In this document: positions 20,769 to 21,816 of the stretch, in pieces
How the letters are laid out: every line of letters starts with the position of its first letter
Position numbering within the stretch: position 1 is the stretch's first letter
DNA from: Chloroflexota bacterium
Lineage (GTDB): Bacteria; Chloroflexota; Limnocylindria; Limnocylindrales; CSP1-4
Assembly (NCBI GenBank): GCA_021786915.1
Contig: JAJYMP010000363.1
Span: 1 to 21,816 of the forward strand
Length of the DNA: 21,816 nt
Direction of reading: 5' to 3'
Program-made: the position numbers and the translations under genes
Notes under the pieces: generated by a model
What the model was told of the DNA's origin: nothing
Databases searched by the model: none
The model's input: only the letters and a program-made list of their open reading frames with translations

Positions 20769-21816
20769 ATGAATCCGATCGTCAGGCGGCTCGCGATCAT
20801 CGCGGCCGCGTCCGCCGTCGCTGTCGGGGCGTGCAGCGGATCGGCGGGCTCCAGCCCGACCCCGGCCGGCAACACCGCACCCGGCGGCACGACCGCCGCA
20901 TGCGACATGAGCGCGAAGACCGTCGGCCCGAACGGAGAACCGTCGACCCCGGCCGAGCAGGTCTCGCTGACCGACGAGGAGGCGGCCAAGGTCAAGGGCA
21001 TGAACCTGAAGATGGCCATGCTCTGGGCCGGCGCGGGTCCCTGGTACAACGCGCTGACCGCGGGCGCGACCGACGAGGCGAAGCGCCTCGGCATCGCGAT
21101 CGCCGCGACGGCCGAGGCGAACTTTGACCCCGCCAAGCAGGCCACCGACGTCGAGACGGCGATGGCGCTCAACCCCGACATCGTGCTGACGCTCGTCGTC
21201 GACCCGACGTCCGGTGCCCAGGCGTTCAAGCCCGTCGTCGACGCGAAGAAGGCGCTCGTCTTCGTCGACAACGGCGCCGACGGCTACAAGGCGGGCGATC
21301 AGTACGTGAGCGTCGTGACGGGGGATCACCTCGGGCTCGGTCGCGCCGACGCCGACCTCATGAACAAGGCGCTCGGCGGATCCGGGGCGATCGGCTACAT
21401 CTTCCATGACGCGGTCTTCTACGTGACGAACAACCGCGACCGCGAGTTCAAGCGCGTCGTCGAGTGCCAGTACCCCAACATCAAGATCGTCGCCGAGCAG
21501 GGTTTCACCGAGGAGGGCAAGACCGAGGCGATCGCCTCGGCCATGCTCACCCAGCATCCCGAGATCCGGGCGATCTACGTCGCCTGGGACACTGCGGCCG
21601 AGGGGGTGGTCGCCGCGATTCGCGCCGCCGGCCGCACCGACGTGAAGGTGATCACGATCGACCTCGGTGCGACCAACGACCTCGACATGGCCCAGGGCGG
21701 GATCGTCTACGGCAAGGTCGCCGATCGACCCTACGAGGAGGGCCAGAAGATGGTCGACCTCGCGGCCTACAAGATCCTCGGCAAGACGGCACCGCCGTTC
21801 GTCACGGTGCCCACCG
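20769..21816 (+). CDS. Ribose-type (CUT2) ABC transporter sugar-binding lipoprotein, 3' end outside window
   Basis: ATG at 20769 with GAGGAGG (20754-20760) eight bases upstream; the frame runs off the window after about 349 residues. The signal peptide (IVRRLAIIAAASAVAVGAC) ends in a lipobox with Cys22, followed by a Ser/Pro/Gly/Thr-rich linker. The mature domain is a type I periplasmic binding fold: MKLAML-like start (LKMAMLWAGAGPWYNALTAG), DEAKRLGIAIAATAEANFDP, ALNPDIVLTLVVDPTSG, LVFVDNGADG, a GDHLGLGRADADLM segment, FTEEGKTEAIASAMLTQHPE, IYVAWDTAAEGVVAAIRAAG and VITIDLGATNDLDMAQGG. This matches the ribose/xylose/galactose-binding protein family. It presumably heads a sugar-import operon controlled by the upstream ROK regulator; ATPase and permease genes would be expected beyond the window. 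Confidence 0.9.
   Translation, partial: MNPIVRRLAIIAAASAVAVGACSGSAGSSPTPAGNTAPGGTTAACDMSAKTVGPNGEPSTPAEQVSLTDEEAAKVKGMNLKMAMLWAGAGPWYNALTAGATDEAKRLGIAIAATAEANFDPAKQATDVETAMALNPDIVLTLVVDPTSGAQAFKPVVDAKKALVFVDNGADGYKAGDQYVSVVTGDHLGLGRADADLMNKALGGSGAIGYIFHDAVFYVTNNRDREFKRVVECQYPNIKIVAEQGFTEEGKTEAIASAMLTQHPEIRAIYVAWDTAAEGVVAAIRAAGRTDVKVITIDLGATNDLDMAQGGIVYGKVADRPYEEGQKMVDLAAYKILGKTAPPFVTVPT

Noticed and set aside
19355..21271. 638-codon minus-strand frame
   Set aside because: It is antisense to the ROK and sugar-binding protein genes, both of which have full family signatures.

Overview
The window is about 21.8 kb of high-GC bacterial DNA. Frequent GTG/TTG starts, 1-8 base gene overlaps and lipoprotein signals ending in AAC or GAC suit a Chloroflexota- or actinobacterial-type genome. 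The phylum is an inference; there is no rRNA or other marker gene. I see no tRNA and no CRISPR array.

Region A (1-2536) looks like accessory DNA. It holds the 3' end of a replication-relaxation-type gene, as found on plasmids and integrative elements, and two abutting unknown genes. About 700 bases without a convincing gene follow.

Region B (3250-6145) is the most interesting part: a compact five-gene operon for a ubiquitin-like conjugation system. It encodes a 79-aa beta-grasp modifier, an E2-like protein, an unknown 86-aa helical protein, a JAB/JAMM peptidase with an intact metal motif, and a ThiF/E1-like adenylyltransferase. Gene order and local motifs resemble the C-(F)-B-A-ThiF part of PRTRC cassettes. 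The modifier ends GVKG followed by QAA, which suggests a C-terminal tail trimmed by the JAB peptidase. No other PRTRC component (ParB-like, protein E) lies in the window.

Region C (6347-8845) holds a convergent DUF5677-like gene and a divergent two-gene unit of unknown function with a good promoter. A 449-base gap follows, possibly containing a coding remnant on the minus strand.

Region D (9295-17508) starts with a minus-strand threonine-synthase-like PLP enzyme. Just upstream of it is the orphan C-terminus of an amidohydrolase, a scar showing that the neighbouring cluster replaced an older gene. The plus-strand cluster encodes a GntR/HutC regulator, PfkB kinase, BtpA/SgcQ-family protein, CUT1 sugar-binding lipoprotein, two permeases, and two unknown proteins that together carry three copies of one ~100-aa unit. 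Most of these genes overlap by 1-4 bases. The likely job is uptake and phosphorylation of a sugar or nucleoside-like compound; no transport ATPase is encoded here.

Region E (17801-19326) is a mobile-element graveyard. A chimeric minus-strand ORF joins the middle of a large serine recombinase to the C-terminus of an IS1634-type transposase, next to a plus-strand remnant of an rve-type (IS3/IS481-like) transposase.

Region F (19323-21816) encodes a ROK-family regulator with a promoter and operator-like palindrome, then a ribose-type (CUT2) sugar-binding lipoprotein that runs off the window.
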